The notes beneath the pieces were generated by a model. It ran no database searches. It was given only the letters and a program-made list of their open reading frames with translations, and was not told the DNA's origin. Position numbers and translations under genes: made by a program. A stretch of 64,000 bases of DNA from Mycolicibacterium bacteremicum (GTDB lineage Bacteria; Actinomycetota; Actinomycetes; Mycobacteriales; Mycobacteriaceae), in the NCBI RefSeq assembly GCF_002086115.1, contig NZ_MVHJ01000012.1:104017-168016 (forward strand), written 5' to 3'. Below, one piece after another: positions 1 through 6,694 of this stretch. Positions within the stretch are counted from its first letter, which is position 1, and each line of letters begins with the position of its first letter.

Positions 1-614
1 CCCCGGCGCCGCCGCAGAGCCCGTGGGCCGGTGTGCCGCCGACCGAGGGCACCCAGTCCTTCACCGTGGCTCGCGTCGACGATGAGCCCGCGGCCGCTGC
101 ATCCCAATACGAGGCCGACGACTACGAGGCCGACGGTTATGGCGCCGACGGTTATCCGGATGCCTCCGATGACCGCGACGACTATGACGAGGTGGACGAG
201 GACGAGTACGCCGCCGAGCTCGAAGCGGCCACCGCCGCACCGGAGTTCGGTGCCGACGAGGACGCCGTGGACACCGCGCCGACCCGGATCGAGATGCCGA
301 CCGTCGAACCCGAGCCGGCACCGGATCTCGAATTCGAGCCGCCGACGACGGTGGTGTCCTATGAGCCCGAGGTGCCCAGCGGCCGTCACGCCGCCGCGGC
401 CGCGGCCGATGAGGACGAGGACGCCGGCTGGACCTCGATGCGGTTGGCCACCACCGACCGTTACCGCGCGCCGGAGGGCTATCCGATCAAGGCCGACACC
501 AAGACCGGCCTCTACTGGGCGCCGGGCAGCCGTGGCTACCGCGACACCGAGGCCGAGATCTGGTTCGCCAGTGAGGAGTTCGCCCGCGCGAACGGTTTCG
601 TGCGGGCCGACTGA
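1..614 (+). CDS. C-terminal part of a sunset-domain protein (Rv2721c-like), 5' end outside the window
   Basis: The reading frame is open from the left edge (first full codon at base 3) to the TGA at 612-614, so the true start lies outside the window. A GTG at 33 is in frame but has no supporting signal. The visible ~200 residues begin with a low-complexity acidic, Tyr-rich stretch (repeated YEAD/DGY units), continue through a Pro/Glu-rich linker, and end in a compact domain with the pattern YPIKAD...YWAPGS..Y......WFAS...A...GF. That matches the actinobacterial sunset domain, a small putative extracellular module. It is convergent with lexA, and its stop codon abuts the lexA stop. The position beside lexA fits Rv2721c, which is annotated as a membrane/exported protein in M. 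tuberculosis. Function is unknown; the domain call is by pattern only. Confidence 0.7.
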   Translation, partial: PAPPQSPWAGVPPTEGTQSFTVARVDDEPAAAASQYEADDYEADGYGADGYPDASDDRDDYDEVDEDEYAAELEAATAAPEFGADEDAVDTAPTRIEMPTVEPEPAPDLEFEPPTTVVSYEPEVPSGRHAAAAAADEDEDAGWTSMRLATTDRYRAPEGYPIKADTKTGLYWAPGSRGYRDTEAEIWFASEEFARANGFVRAD

Positions 615-1289
615 TCAGACCTTGCGGAGCACGGTGACGACCTTGCCGAGCACCACGGCGTCGTTACCGTCGATCGGTTCGAACGCCGGGTTGTGCGGCA
701 TCAGCCACACCTGACCCTTGGTCCGCTTGAAGGTCTTCACGGTGGCCTCGCCGTCGATCATCGCCGCGACGATGTCGCCGTTGTCGGCCACGTTCTGCTG
801 ACGCACCACCACCCAGTCGCCATCGCAGATGGCCGCGTCGATCATCGATTCGCCGACGACCTTCAGCAGGAACAGCGAACCCTCGCCGACCAGCTCGCGG
901 GGGAGTGGGAACACATCCTCGACGGCTTCCTCGGCCAGGATGGGTCCACCGGCGGCGATCCGCCCGAGCACCGGGACGAAGGTCGGTTCCGGAAGGGTGT
1001 CGGACCCGGCCACGTCGGTGCCCACGACGGGCGTCACGGCATCGTCGGCGCCGCGAACGTCGACCGCGCGCGGACGGTTCGGGTCGCGGCGCAGATAGCC
1101 CTTGCGTTCCAGGGTGCGCAACTGGTGCGCCACCGAGGAGGTGGACGTCAACCCGACGGCATCCCCGATCTCACGGATGCTCGGCGGGTAGCCGCGGGTG
1201 GTCACCGATGTGCGGATGACCTCCAGGATGGTGCGCTGACGCTCGGTCAGTCCGGAGCGTGCCTCAGGGGTCTCGCTGCTCTCGCTCAT
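615..1289 (-). CDS. lexA: LexA SOS repressor/autoprotease
   Basis: Master repressor of the DNA-damage response, self-cleaving when stimulated by RecA filaments. The 224-residue product has an N-terminal winged HTH (about residues 14-75, with [19 protein letters not shown]), a linker, and a C-terminal S24 peptidase domain. The Ala-Gly cleavage site falls at residues 113-114 (RIAAGGP), the nucleophile Ser at 148 (GESM) and the general-base Lys at 185 (EATVKTF). The ATG at 1289 is preferred over an upstream in-frame codon because it has a -10 (TACATT) seven bases upstream, so the mRNA would be leaderless. It also gives the family's usual N-terminus. An SOS box overlaps the -35, implying autoregulation. 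It lies downstream of the DoxX gene on the same strand but has its own promoter. Confidence 0.97.
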   Translation of the reverse strand: MSESSETPEARSGLTERQRTILEVIRTSVTTRGYPPSIREIGDAVGLTSTSSVAHQLRTLERKGYLRRDPNRPRAVDVRGADDAVTPVVGTDVAGSDTLPEPTFVPVLGRIAAGGPILAEEAVEDVFPLPRELVGEGSLFLLKVVGESMIDAAICDGDWVVVRQQNVADNGDIVAAMIDGEATVKTFKRTKGQVWLMPHNPAFEPIDGNDAVVLGKVVTVLRKV

Positions 1290-1296
1290 GAGGCCG

Positions 1297-1337
1297 AATG
1301 TAGTCGCAGACCCGCCGATAATCAAACATGTGTTCGA
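1297..1337 (-). promoter_or_regulatory. lexA promoter with SOS box
   Basis: On the minus strand, a -35 TTGATT (1320-1325) and a -10 TACATT (1297-1302) are separated by exactly 17 bases, with the lexA ATG seven bases further on. A LexA box, TCGAAC-ACAT-GTTTGA (1322-1337), overlaps the -35. It matches the mycobacterial consensus TCGAAC(N4)GTTCGA at 11 of 12 positions. Expected role: LexA autorepression. Confidence 0.9.
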
Positions 1338-1351
1338 GGGCGTGTCGCGGC

Positions 1352-1828
1352 TCAGCGGCGGCGCGGTATCCCGGTGGACCACAGCGCCCAGAGGATGAGC
1401 ACCGGCTGGAAGAACAGGCGCACCAGCCGCTTGGTGTCGGTGTCGAGTCCGAATCCGTCGGCGTGGTTGAGGTACTGGGCCAGGTTGCCGGGGAAGATCA
1501 GCACGAAGAACGCCGCGAGCAGCCGGCCCACCAGCACGCGGTCGCGGCGCAGCAGCGCCAGCCCGACGCCGAGGGTGATCTCGACCCCGCCCGAGGCCAT
1601 CACGACCCCGTCGGCGTCCATCGGCACCCAGGTGGGCACCTGGGCCCGGAATTCCTCGCGGGCCCAGAACAGATGGCTGAAACCGGCGAAGATCATGGCC
1701 CCGGCCAACGCCAGCCGGGCGATGATGCGGGGGCGCGTCGTGGGAGGTGGGGGAGGGAGCTCACTGGTCGGTCGCTCACTCGTCGGTCGCTCACTCATCG
1801 GTCGCTCACTCATCGGTCGCTCACTCAT
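1352..1828 (-). CDS. DoxX-family membrane protein with a repeated N-terminus
   Basis: Small integral membrane protein of the DoxX type. After a hydrophilic, repetitive N-terminus (five [15 protein letters not shown] units and a Pro run) come about four hydrophobic segments, with [19 protein letters not shown] as the first. The body starts near residue 35. The gene follows ohr on the same strand and its most upstream ATG (1826-1828) overlaps the end of ohr. Three in-frame ATGs (1828, 1813, 1798) are generated by a 15-bp tandem repeat, so the true start cannot be decided from sequence. DoxX proteins are often linked to thiol/redox stress, which fits the ohr-ohrR neighbourhood, but no specific activity can be assigned. 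Confidence 0.8.
   Translation of the reverse strand: MSERPMSERPMSERPTSERPTSELPPPPPTTRPRIIARLALAGAMIFAGFSHLFWAREEFRAQVPTWVPMDADGVVMASGGVEITLGVGLALLRRDRVLVGRLLAAFFVLIFPGNLAQYLNHADGFGLDTDTKRLVRLFFQPVLILWALWSTGIPRRR
1754..1828 (-). repeat. 15-bp tandem repeat spanning the ohr stop / DoxX start
   Basis: Read on the minus strand, five consecutive 15-bp units start with three exact copies of ATGAGTGAGCGACCG, then one with a single change (ACGAGTGAGCGACCG) and a diverged fifth (ACCAGTGAGCTCCCT). The first unit contains the last codons and TGA of ohr, and each exact unit carries an ATG start for the DoxX gene. The array is in frame with DoxX and adds one pentapeptide per unit. It is a plausible variable-number locus. 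Confidence 0.9.
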
Positions 1829-2243
1829 CGGTCACCGTCAGGGTCACCTCGATGTTGCCGCGGGTGGCATTGGAGTAGGGGCAGACCCGGTGGGCGGCCT
1901 CGGCCAACTCCCGGGCGGTGTCGGGGTCGACATTGGGCAGCACGATCTCCAGCTCGACGGCCAGGCCGAAGGCGCCGTCCTCGTCGGCACCGAGCACCAC
2001 CTTGGCACCCACCGCGGAATCGTCGACATCGGCCTTGCGTTCGCGGCCGACCAGGCGCAGCGCCGAGTGAAAGCACGCCGCGTAGCCGACGGCGAACAAC
2101 TGTTCGGGATTGGTGCCGACACCCGACCCGCCCATCTCCTTGGGGATGGCAAGGGCGACATCGACCTTGCCGTCGGAGGTGCGGCCGTGGCCGTCGCGTC
2201 CTTCGCCGGTGGCGAGCGCCTCGGCGGTGTAGAGCGTCTTCAT
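1821..2243 (-). CDS. ohr: Organic hydroperoxide resistance protein (Ohr/OsmC family)
   Basis: Thiol-dependent peroxidase that reduces organic (fatty-acid) hydroperoxides in the cytoplasm. The 140-residue product is full length for Ohr. Its two redox cysteines are Cys57 in GYAACFHSAL and Cys121 in HRVCPYSNATRGN, and the N-terminal TLYTAEALATGEGRDGH is typical of the Ohr rather than the OsmC branch. Its ATG (2241-2243) overlaps the TGA of the upstream regulator gene (ohrR) in an ATGA arrangement, so the two are almost certainly co-transcribed and translationally coupled. Peroxide induction through OhrR is expected from the operator in front of ohrR. The 3' end lies in a 15-bp repeat shared with the next gene. 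Confidence 0.93.
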   Translation of the reverse strand: MKTLYTAEALATGEGRDGHGRTSDGKVDVALAIPKEMGGSGVGTNPEQLFAVGYAACFHSALRLVGRERKADVDDSAVGAKVVLGADEDGAFGLAVELEIVLPNVDPDTARELAEAAHRVCPYSNATRGNIEVTLTVTDE

Positions 2244-2695
2244 CGTTTTCCTTCCGTGGGTTGTCGCTGCGGCGCACCGAGTTGATCGACCAACCCGCGC
2301 AGCACATCGCGCAGCGCGGCGATGTCGTCGGCCGATGCGTCCGTGGCGGCCAGCAGGCGTTCGGGTATGCAGGCGGCCTGTTCTTCCAGTGCCTGGCCGG
2401 CGGGCGTCAGGTTCACCTCGACGCGGCGCTCGTCGTCGGCGGCGCGGCGACGTTCTACGAGTCCGGCTGCTTCCAGGCGCTTCAGCAGCGGGGACAACGT
2501 GCCGGAATCGAGGTGTAGCCGGTCGCCGAGGTGGCCGATGGAGCACTGCTGTTCCTCCCAGAGCACCAGCAGGACGAGGTACTGCGGGTAGGTGATGCCC
2601 AGTTCGTCGAGCAGTGGGCGGTATGCCGCGGTGACCATCCGTGACGCCGAATACAGCGCGAAGCACAGTTGTTCGTCGAGTCGGCCGGCATGCAC
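2240..2695 (-). CDS. ohrR: OhrR-type MarR family peroxide-sensing repressor
   Basis: MarR-family winged-helix repressor expected to control ohr. The conserved sensing cysteine lies in LDEQLCFALYSASR near the N-terminus, followed by the wHTH (SIGHLGDRLHLDSGTLSPLLKRLEAAGLVERRR) and wing. The start at GTG 2695 is chosen because a good promoter leads to it: -35 TTGCGC at 2725-2730, a 17-base spacer, -10 TACCGT at 2702-2707, then six bases to GTG, making a leaderless message. The alternative GTG at 2713 has neither a ribosome site nor a -10. A perfect palindrome sits inside the promoter spacer. The product is 151 residues; the family is typically about 140-155. Confidence 0.88.
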   Translation of the reverse strand: MHAGRLDEQLCFALYSASRMVTAAYRPLLDELGITYPQYLVLLVLWEEQQCSIGHLGDRLHLDSGTLSPLLKRLEAAGLVERRRAADDERRVEVNLTPAGQALEEQAACIPERLLAATDASADDIAALRDVLRGLVDQLGAPQRQPTEGKR

Positions 2696-2701
2696 GACTC
2701 G

Positions 2702-2730
2702 ACGGTAGTTCACAATTTAATTGTGCGCAA
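2702..2730 (-). promoter_or_regulatory. ohrR-ohr promoter with OhrR-type operator in the spacer
   Basis: The -35 (2725-2730) and -10 (2702-2707) on the minus strand enclose the perfect 15-bp palindrome CACAATTTAATTGTG (2711-2725). It resembles the OhrR operator ACAATT-N-AATTGT described in other bacteria. The palindrome also contains the stop codon of the neighbouring DUF2236 gene (2717-2719). A repressor bound here would block RNA polymerase directly. Confidence 0.82.
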
Positions 2731-3676
2731 TTGAAGGGGGTTGGCCCGAAAGGCGGTAGGCGAACGACTTCTGCTGGCGCTGCGTCATCTTCTGTAGGCA
2801 CTTGTGATGTTTGCGCGCGTGGTAGGCCAGTGGGAAGTAGGTGAGCCGGTCCGGCAGTACCCGGTAGACGGTGCGGATCACCGCATAGATGCGCTGCAGC
2901 TGCCGTTCCTCGGCTGCGCTCCAGGTGACACCGAGCGTGCGGCGCAGCCGGGGGTCGAGCAGGCCGACGACGGACAGATAGTTCAACCGCAAGCCCGGGC
3001 GCAGCAGCCGGCGAGCCGGCGCATGCAGCAGTCTGGGTACCGAGGGCGGCAGATCGACCTTGCCGGTCTTCATCTCGTTGATCAGCTGCAGTGCCTGCGG
3101 TGTCGCCTCCAGTCGGTCGACCCAGGATTCGAAGTAGGCGTCCATCTCGGCCGGCGTCTGCGGGTAGTCGCGCATCGGTACGTGCAACAACCGGGCAAGT
3201 CTGCGGTTGTCGCGCAGCAGTTCGACCTTCTCGTCCTCGGTGAACTCACGGCCGATCAGCAGCCGGCCGCCCCGGGCGGTGACGATGTAGCCGGTCGCGA
3301 TCACCCATTGATATGACTGCGGATTGAGCGCGCTGATCTGCTTGCCGGTGGCCGTGCTCTGCATGGTGATCGGCTGGTGCATGGCGCGCACGCGGTTGCC
3401 CTCGGCCACCGCCTCGGTGCCGCCGTAGGTCCAGCGCAACACCGAATCGATGGACCGGATGGCGCGGCCGCCCGGATCACCGTGGAACGCCGCCGAGTAG
3501 CGACCGGTGATCTCGGCGATCACGGGCTCCATTGCCTGCATCATGAACGCCGCCCCGTCGACGATGAGGAAGGTCCATCGCCCGGTGTGCTCGGCGGTCA
3601 GTGAATCCAGCGGCACCAACTCCGGTGCGCCGGGTTCGTCGATATCTGGGACTGGTCGGTCCGTGGTCGCAGTCAT
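2717..3676 (-). CDS. DUF2236 (MpaB-type) oxygenase-like protein
   Basis: A 319-residue protein of the DUF2236 family, which includes fungal MpaB oxygenases and latex-clearing proteins, often haem-binding. Family-typical segments include MEPVIAEITGRYSAAF, RSIDSVLRWTYGGTEAVAEGNRVRAMH written as two parts (RSIDSVLRWTYGG and NRVRAMH), YQWVIATGYIVTARGG and the C-terminal YFPLAYHARKH. No signal peptide or membrane segment is obvious. The ATG at 3676 is taken as start; an upstream in-frame codon at 3736 would reach into the divergent regulator's operator. The gene is divergent from a TetR regulator and is therefore its likely target. The stop codon lies in the ohrR operator. The substrate cannot be inferred. 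Confidence 0.78.
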   Translation of the reverse strand: MTATTDRPVPDIDEPGAPELVPLDSLTAEHTGRWTFLIVDGAAFMMQAMEPVIAEITGRYSAAFHGDPGGRAIRSIDSVLRWTYGGTEAVAEGNRVRAMHQPITMQSTATGKQISALNPQSYQWVIATGYIVTARGGRLLIGREFTEDEKVELLRDNRRLARLLHVPMRDYPQTPAEMDAYFESWVDRLEATPQALQLINEMKTGKVDLPPSVPRLLHAPARRLLRPGLRLNYLSVVGLLDPRLRRTLGVTWSAAEERQLQRIYAVIRTVYRVLPDRLTYFPLAYHARKHHKCLQKMTQRQQKSFAYRLSGQPPSIAHN

Positions 3677-3720
3677 GGCTGCCGACACCTCCTCGGTTAG
3701 CGGTGCGCCGACGCTAATAT

Positions 3721-3732
3721 GACCGAAAGGTC
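3721..3732. promoter_or_regulatory. Putative TetR operator
   Basis: The short inverted repeat GACC-GAAA-GGTC lies between the divergent DUF2236 gene and the TetR gene, within 30 bases of the TetR start. The position and the GACC/GGTC arms are typical for a local TetR-type repressor that controls itself and its neighbour. Confidence 0.5.
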
Positions 3733-3759
3733 GCATTCAAGTCGCGTTAGGAGGCCCGG

Positions 3760-4389
3760 TTGAGCTTCGAAAAGCCCATTTCAACACGTCGAAAGTTGCC
3801 GAAGCAGGAGCGATCCAGGGAGATGGTCGCAAAAATAGTGGACACTGCCGCCGTTCTGCTGCGCCGGACCGACCCCGAGCGGCTGACCACCAACGCCGTT
3901 GCCGAGCGGGCCGGCATCAGCAAGGGGTCGATCTACCAGTACTTCGCCAACAAGGAGGAGATCATCGACGCGGCCATCGAGAAGCTGGCCGCCGAGCAGG
4001 CGCCGGCGATCGAGGACATGCTGGCCGCGGTGACGATGGCCGAGCCGGAGACGGCCATGGAGTCCTCCATTGACATCCTGATCGACTTCACGATCGCCAA
4101 CCGCCGGCTGATCCGCTATCTGGCCGAACGGCCCGACCATGTGCGCACCTTCGACAATGTCTCCGGGCTGAATGCGACGCTGCTGGCGATGGCCACGCTG
4201 CACATGGGCCACTATCGCGACCGGTACCGCGCCGACCTCAACCCGCGGGCGCTGGCCTGGTTGTTCTACAACATGGCGGTGGCGACCACCTTGCGCTACA
4301 TCGAGAGTGGCGACCCGATCAGCCTGGACGAACTGCGCCGTGGTCTGAAGTTCGCCTCCACCGGGCTGTTGGCCGGCGCTGCCGGTTGA
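3760..4389 (+). CDS. TetR/AcrR family transcriptional regulator
   Basis: A 209-residue regulator. The N-terminal HTH (about residues 15-65) carries TNAVAERAGISKGSIYQYFANKEEI, the hallmark TetR recognition helix. The C-terminal ligand domain (FTIANRRLIRYLAERPDH onward) is variable. TTG at 3760 is taken as start because a strong ribosome site (AGGAGG, 3749-3754) lies six bases upstream and no better start follows before the HTH. Divergent from the DUF2236 gene with a small inverted repeat between them, so local control is likely. The ligand is unknown. Confidence 0.9.
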   Translation: MSFEKPISTRRKLPKQERSREMVAKIVDTAAVLLRRTDPERLTTNAVAERAGISKGSIYQYFANKEEIIDAAIEKLAAEQAPAIEDMLAAVTMAEPETAMESSIDILIDFTIANRRLIRYLAERPDHVRTFDNVSGLNATLLAMATLHMGHYRDRYRADLNPRALAWLFYNMAVATTLRYIESGDPISLDELRRGLKFASTGLLAGAAG

Positions 4390-4434
4390 GTCGACCGGAC
4401 TTGTCGGTGGTCGCCGCTATCGTTCGCTAACAGT

Positions 4435-4470
4435 TCGATCACGTGTTCTATTCATCGAACACATGATCGA
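4435..4470 (+). promoter_or_regulatory. Two tandem LexA (SOS) box-like sites upstream of the chiZ homologue
   Basis: Site 1 is TCGATC-ACGT-GTTCTA (4435-4450). Site 2 is TCGAAC-ACAT-GATCGA (4455-4470) and matches the consensus TCGAAC(N4)GTTCGA at 11 of 12 positions. The two are separated by four bases and lie within 85 bases of the start of the LysM gene, whose M. tuberculosis counterpart (Rv2719c/ChiZ) is DNA-damage inducible. Confidence 0.75.
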
Positions 4471-4517
4471 CTATCGTTCGAACATAGAAGCGAACACCAC
4501 CACGAGGAGGCAGGGCC

Positions 4518-5066
4518 ATGACGATTCTCGAAGCGCGCAGTGACATCCGGGACGGCCGGGACGGCCGGGACATCCGCGACATCCGGGATATCCGGGAACC
4601 GGCCACCGTGCACCGCCGTGAAGTGCAGCGCAGGGCCTCCTCGGCCGCCGAGGTGTGGCCGTTGCCGCGCGATGTCGTGGTGCGGCGGCGCCGCCCGCAG
4701 ACCCGTCGACCCGCCGGCGCCCCGCTGGGTCATCGTGGCACCGGCGTCCTGATGTCGCGGGCATCACACCGGCGCCGCCCGATCACCCCGGTCGCCACGG
4801 TGCTGCTGGCACTGCTGGCCGGTGCCTTCACGCTGTGGCTCGGGCTCGTCGCCCAGGTCGGCGGGGCCGGCGCCGAGCAGTCGGTGCAGATGCCCACCCG
4901 GCTGTCCGTGGTCGAGGTGCAGACCGGTGAGACGTTGCAGAGCATCGCCGCCCGGGTCGCCCCGGATGTCCCGGCGGAGTCGGTCGTCGAACGCATCCGG
5001 GAACTGAACAAGCTCGACTCCGGTGCGGTGCGTGTCGGGCAGACGTTGATCGCGCCCATCGGCTGA
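4518..5066 (+). CDS. chiZ: LysM-domain cell division inhibitor/cell-wall protein (ChiZ, Rv2719c-like)
   Basis: In M. tuberculosis ChiZ is an SOS-induced membrane protein that interferes with septation and affects peptidoglycan. This 182-residue homologue has a long basic cytoplasmic N-terminus, one transmembrane helix (about residues 90-112, [20 protein letters not shown]) and a C-terminal LysM-like domain (about 128-182, [18 protein letters not shown] ... IRELNKL ... [10 protein letters not shown]). The segment [15 protein letters not shown] is close to GAPLRYHRTGVGMSR remembered from Rv2719c. The start has a strong ribosome site (GAGGAGG). Two LexA-type boxes lie upstream. Odd feature: residues 9-26 are six 9-bp repeats encoding (D-[IG]-R)n. 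nrdR follows about 100 bases on. Confidence 0.88.
   Translation: MTILEARSDIRDGRDGRDIRDIRDIREPATVHRREVQRRASSAAEVWPLPRDVVVRRRRPQTRRPAGAPLGHRGTGVLMSRASHRRRPITPVATVLLALLAGAFTLWLGLVAQVGGAGAEQSVQMPTRLSVVEVQTGETLQSIAARVAPDVPAESVVERIRELNKLDSGAVRVGQTLIAPIG
4542..4595 (+). repeat. Six 9-bp in-frame tandem repeats in the chiZ N-terminus
   Basis: Units GACATCCGG / GACGGCCGG / GACGGCCGG / GACATCCGC / GACATCCGG / GATATCCGG run without interruption and encode Asp-Ile-Arg or Asp-Gly-Arg. The insertion falls in the cytoplasmic tail before the membrane helix. Confidence 0.9.
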
Positions 5067-5166
5067 CACCGTGCACATCGGCACGGGGTCGCACCGAACC
5101 CGCACCATCCAGGTACGCTCGGAAGCGTCAAATCTGGTGCACCTGTGGTGTGGCGAAGGAGCGGTG

Positions 5167-5631
5167 ATGCACTGTCCGTTCTGTCGTCATCCGGATTCGC
5201 GTGTCGTCGATTCCCGCGAAACCGATGAGGGCCAGGCCATCCGCCGCCGGCGGTCCTGCCCGGAATGCGGACGGCGTTTCACCACCGTGGAGACCGCGGT
5301 GCTGGCCGTCGTCAAGCGCAGCGGCGTCACCGAACCGTTCAGCCGCGAAAAGGTCATCAAGGGTGTGCGGCGCGCATGCCAGGGGCGCCAGGTCGACGAT
5401 GACGCGCTGAATCTGCTTGCCCAACAGGTGGAAGACGCGGTGCGCGCCGCGGGCTCCCCGGAAATCCCCAGCAATGAGGTCGGATTGGCCATCCTGGGCC
5501 CGCTGCGCGATCTCGACGAGGTCGCCTACCTGCGATTCGCCTCGGTCTACCGGTCCTTCTCCTCGGCCGAGGACTTCGAGCGCGAGATCGAGGCGCTACG
5601 CGCACACCGCAGCGTCGGCACCTCCGGCTGA
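5167..5631 (+). CDS. nrdR: NrdR, ribonucleotide reductase repressor
   Basis: Zinc-ribbon/ATP-cone repressor of ribonucleotide reductase genes, responding to dATP/ATP. The N-terminal zinc ribbon uses Cys3, Cys6, Cys31 and Cys34 (CPFC and CPEC). The ATP-cone runs from about residue 46 ([19 protein letters not shown]) to residue 136. At 154 residues it is full length. The ATG at 5167 is preceded by AAGGAG. It stands alone on its strand and is convergent with the following hydrolase gene, 14 bases away. NrdR is highly conserved and the call is secure. Confidence 0.97.
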   Translation: MHCPFCRHPDSRVVDSRETDEGQAIRRRRSCPECGRRFTTVETAVLAVVKRSGVTEPFSREKVIKGVRRACQGRQVDDDALNLLAQQVEDAVRAAGSPEIPSNEVGLAILGPLRDLDEVAYLRFASVYRSFSSAEDFEREIEALRAHRSVGTSG

Positions 5632-5645
5632 GTCTCGGACCAGCG

Positions 5646-6668
5646 TCAGGTGGCGCTGCGCTCGTCGGCGCCCATCGCATCGAGAACGGCGACCCGCGTG
5701 CCCAGCGGACCGGTGATCGCGCGCTCACTGATCCCGGTGCGCAACAGCGAACGCAACAATTCCTGGTCGTGCACGGCGGGCACCGTGGTGTCGACGAACC
5801 GTTCGATGATCGCAACGAACCGATCGGGATCATCATGGAACGGGAAATGCCCGGACCGCTCGAAGATCTCCAGGTCCGACCCCGGCATCGCCGCATGCGC
5901 GAGGTGCGCGTGCGCCACCGGGATCACCGAATCCTGCCGGCCCCAGATCAATTGCACCGGAACCGATTCGGTCAAATAACATCGATCGAGCATGGTGACC
6001 ACCTGCCCCCGCCAGTCCACCACCGCGCGCAGCGTCCTGGCGAATGCCGACGACGCCGTCGGCTCGGGCAGATCCGCGAGCACCCGCAACATGTCGGGCA
6101 GGTCGCGGCCCACGCCCGTGGACCCGAACACCGCGCCGCCGGCCCGGCCGAGCGCCTGCAGAGCGGGCAGCACCAATGGAAGGCGCAACAGGGCCAGTGA
6201 CTCGCTGACCCCGGGCAGCGCGGCGATCCGCAGCGCGATGTTCACGTCCCTGGTGACCCCGCCGGCCCCGACCAGCACCAGCCGATCCACCAATTGCGGG
6301 AACTGGTAAGCGAATTGCATGGCCACCCCGCCGCCGAGGGAATGGCCGACCACCGTCACCCGGTCGACGTCGAGCACGCTGAGCAGATCACGCATCCCGT
6401 TGGCGTAGGCAGCCACCGAGTAATCGGCACGCGGCTTGTCGGACTGGCCGTGGCCCAGCAGGTCGGGGGCGATCACGGTGAACCGGCGGGCCAGCATCGT
6501 CTGCACGGTGTGCCAGGTCGTCGAGTTGTCACCGATGCCGTGGATCAGCAGCACGGCGGGCCCGGACCCGGCGATCCGGTACGCGCGGCGATACCCATGG
6601 ATGGTGCGGAACCGCAGGGTCGGAGTGTCCGTGCGCACGCTGCGCAGAGCGGGTTTCGGGTCGGCCAT
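5646..6668 (-). CDS. Alpha/beta hydrolase (Rv2715-like)
   Basis: A 340-residue cytoplasmic alpha/beta-hydrolase. The oxyanion-hole motif HGIG is at 43-46, the nucleophile Ser110 is in VGHSLGGG, and a late His is in SGHFPFHDDP. DLLGHGQSDKP is the usual strand-4 turn. The substrate is unknown. The ATG at 6668 is preferred because GAGGAG sits eight bases upstream; the GTG at 6677 would overlap that ribosome site. Its start is 26 bases from the stop of the PAC2 gene on the same strand, so the two probably form an operon, in the same order as Rv2714-Rv2715. Confidence 0.9.
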   Translation of the reverse strand: MADPKPALRSVRTDTPTLRFRTIHGYRRAYRIAGSGPAVLLIHGIGDNSTTWHTVQTMLARRFTVIAPDLLGHGQSDKPRADYSVAAYANGMRDLLSVLDVDRVTVVGHSLGGGVAMQFAYQFPQLVDRLVLVGAGGVTRDVNIALRIAALPGVSESLALLRLPLVLPALQALGRAGGAVFGSTGVGRDLPDMLRVLADLPEPTASSAFARTLRAVVDWRGQVVTMLDRCYLTESVPVQLIWGRQDSVIPVAHAHLAHAAMPGSDLEIFERSGHFPFHDDPDRFVAIIERFVDTTVPAVHDQELLRSLLRTGISERAITGPLGTRVAVLDAMGADERSAT

Positions 6669-6694
6669 CTGCGCCACTCCTCGCCGGAGCGGGC

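Noticed and set aside
1326..1828. Treating the DoxX gene and lexA as a simple operon.
   Set aside because: lexA has its own complete promoter and SOS box in the 62-base gap, so independent transcription is better supported.
693..2285. Long open frame on the plus strand opposite lexA and ohr (about 530 codons).
   Set aside because: Runs antisense to well-supported genes, has no recognisable domain and shows the composition expected of a mirror frame in GC-rich DNA.
2717..3676. Calling the DUF2236 protein a rubber oxygenase (Lcp).
   Set aside because: Only family-level similarity is visible; no export signal and no substrate evidence.
4478..4493. A third possible LexA box (TCGAAC-ATAG-AAGCGA).
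   Set aside because: Only one half-site fits; the second half matches poorly.
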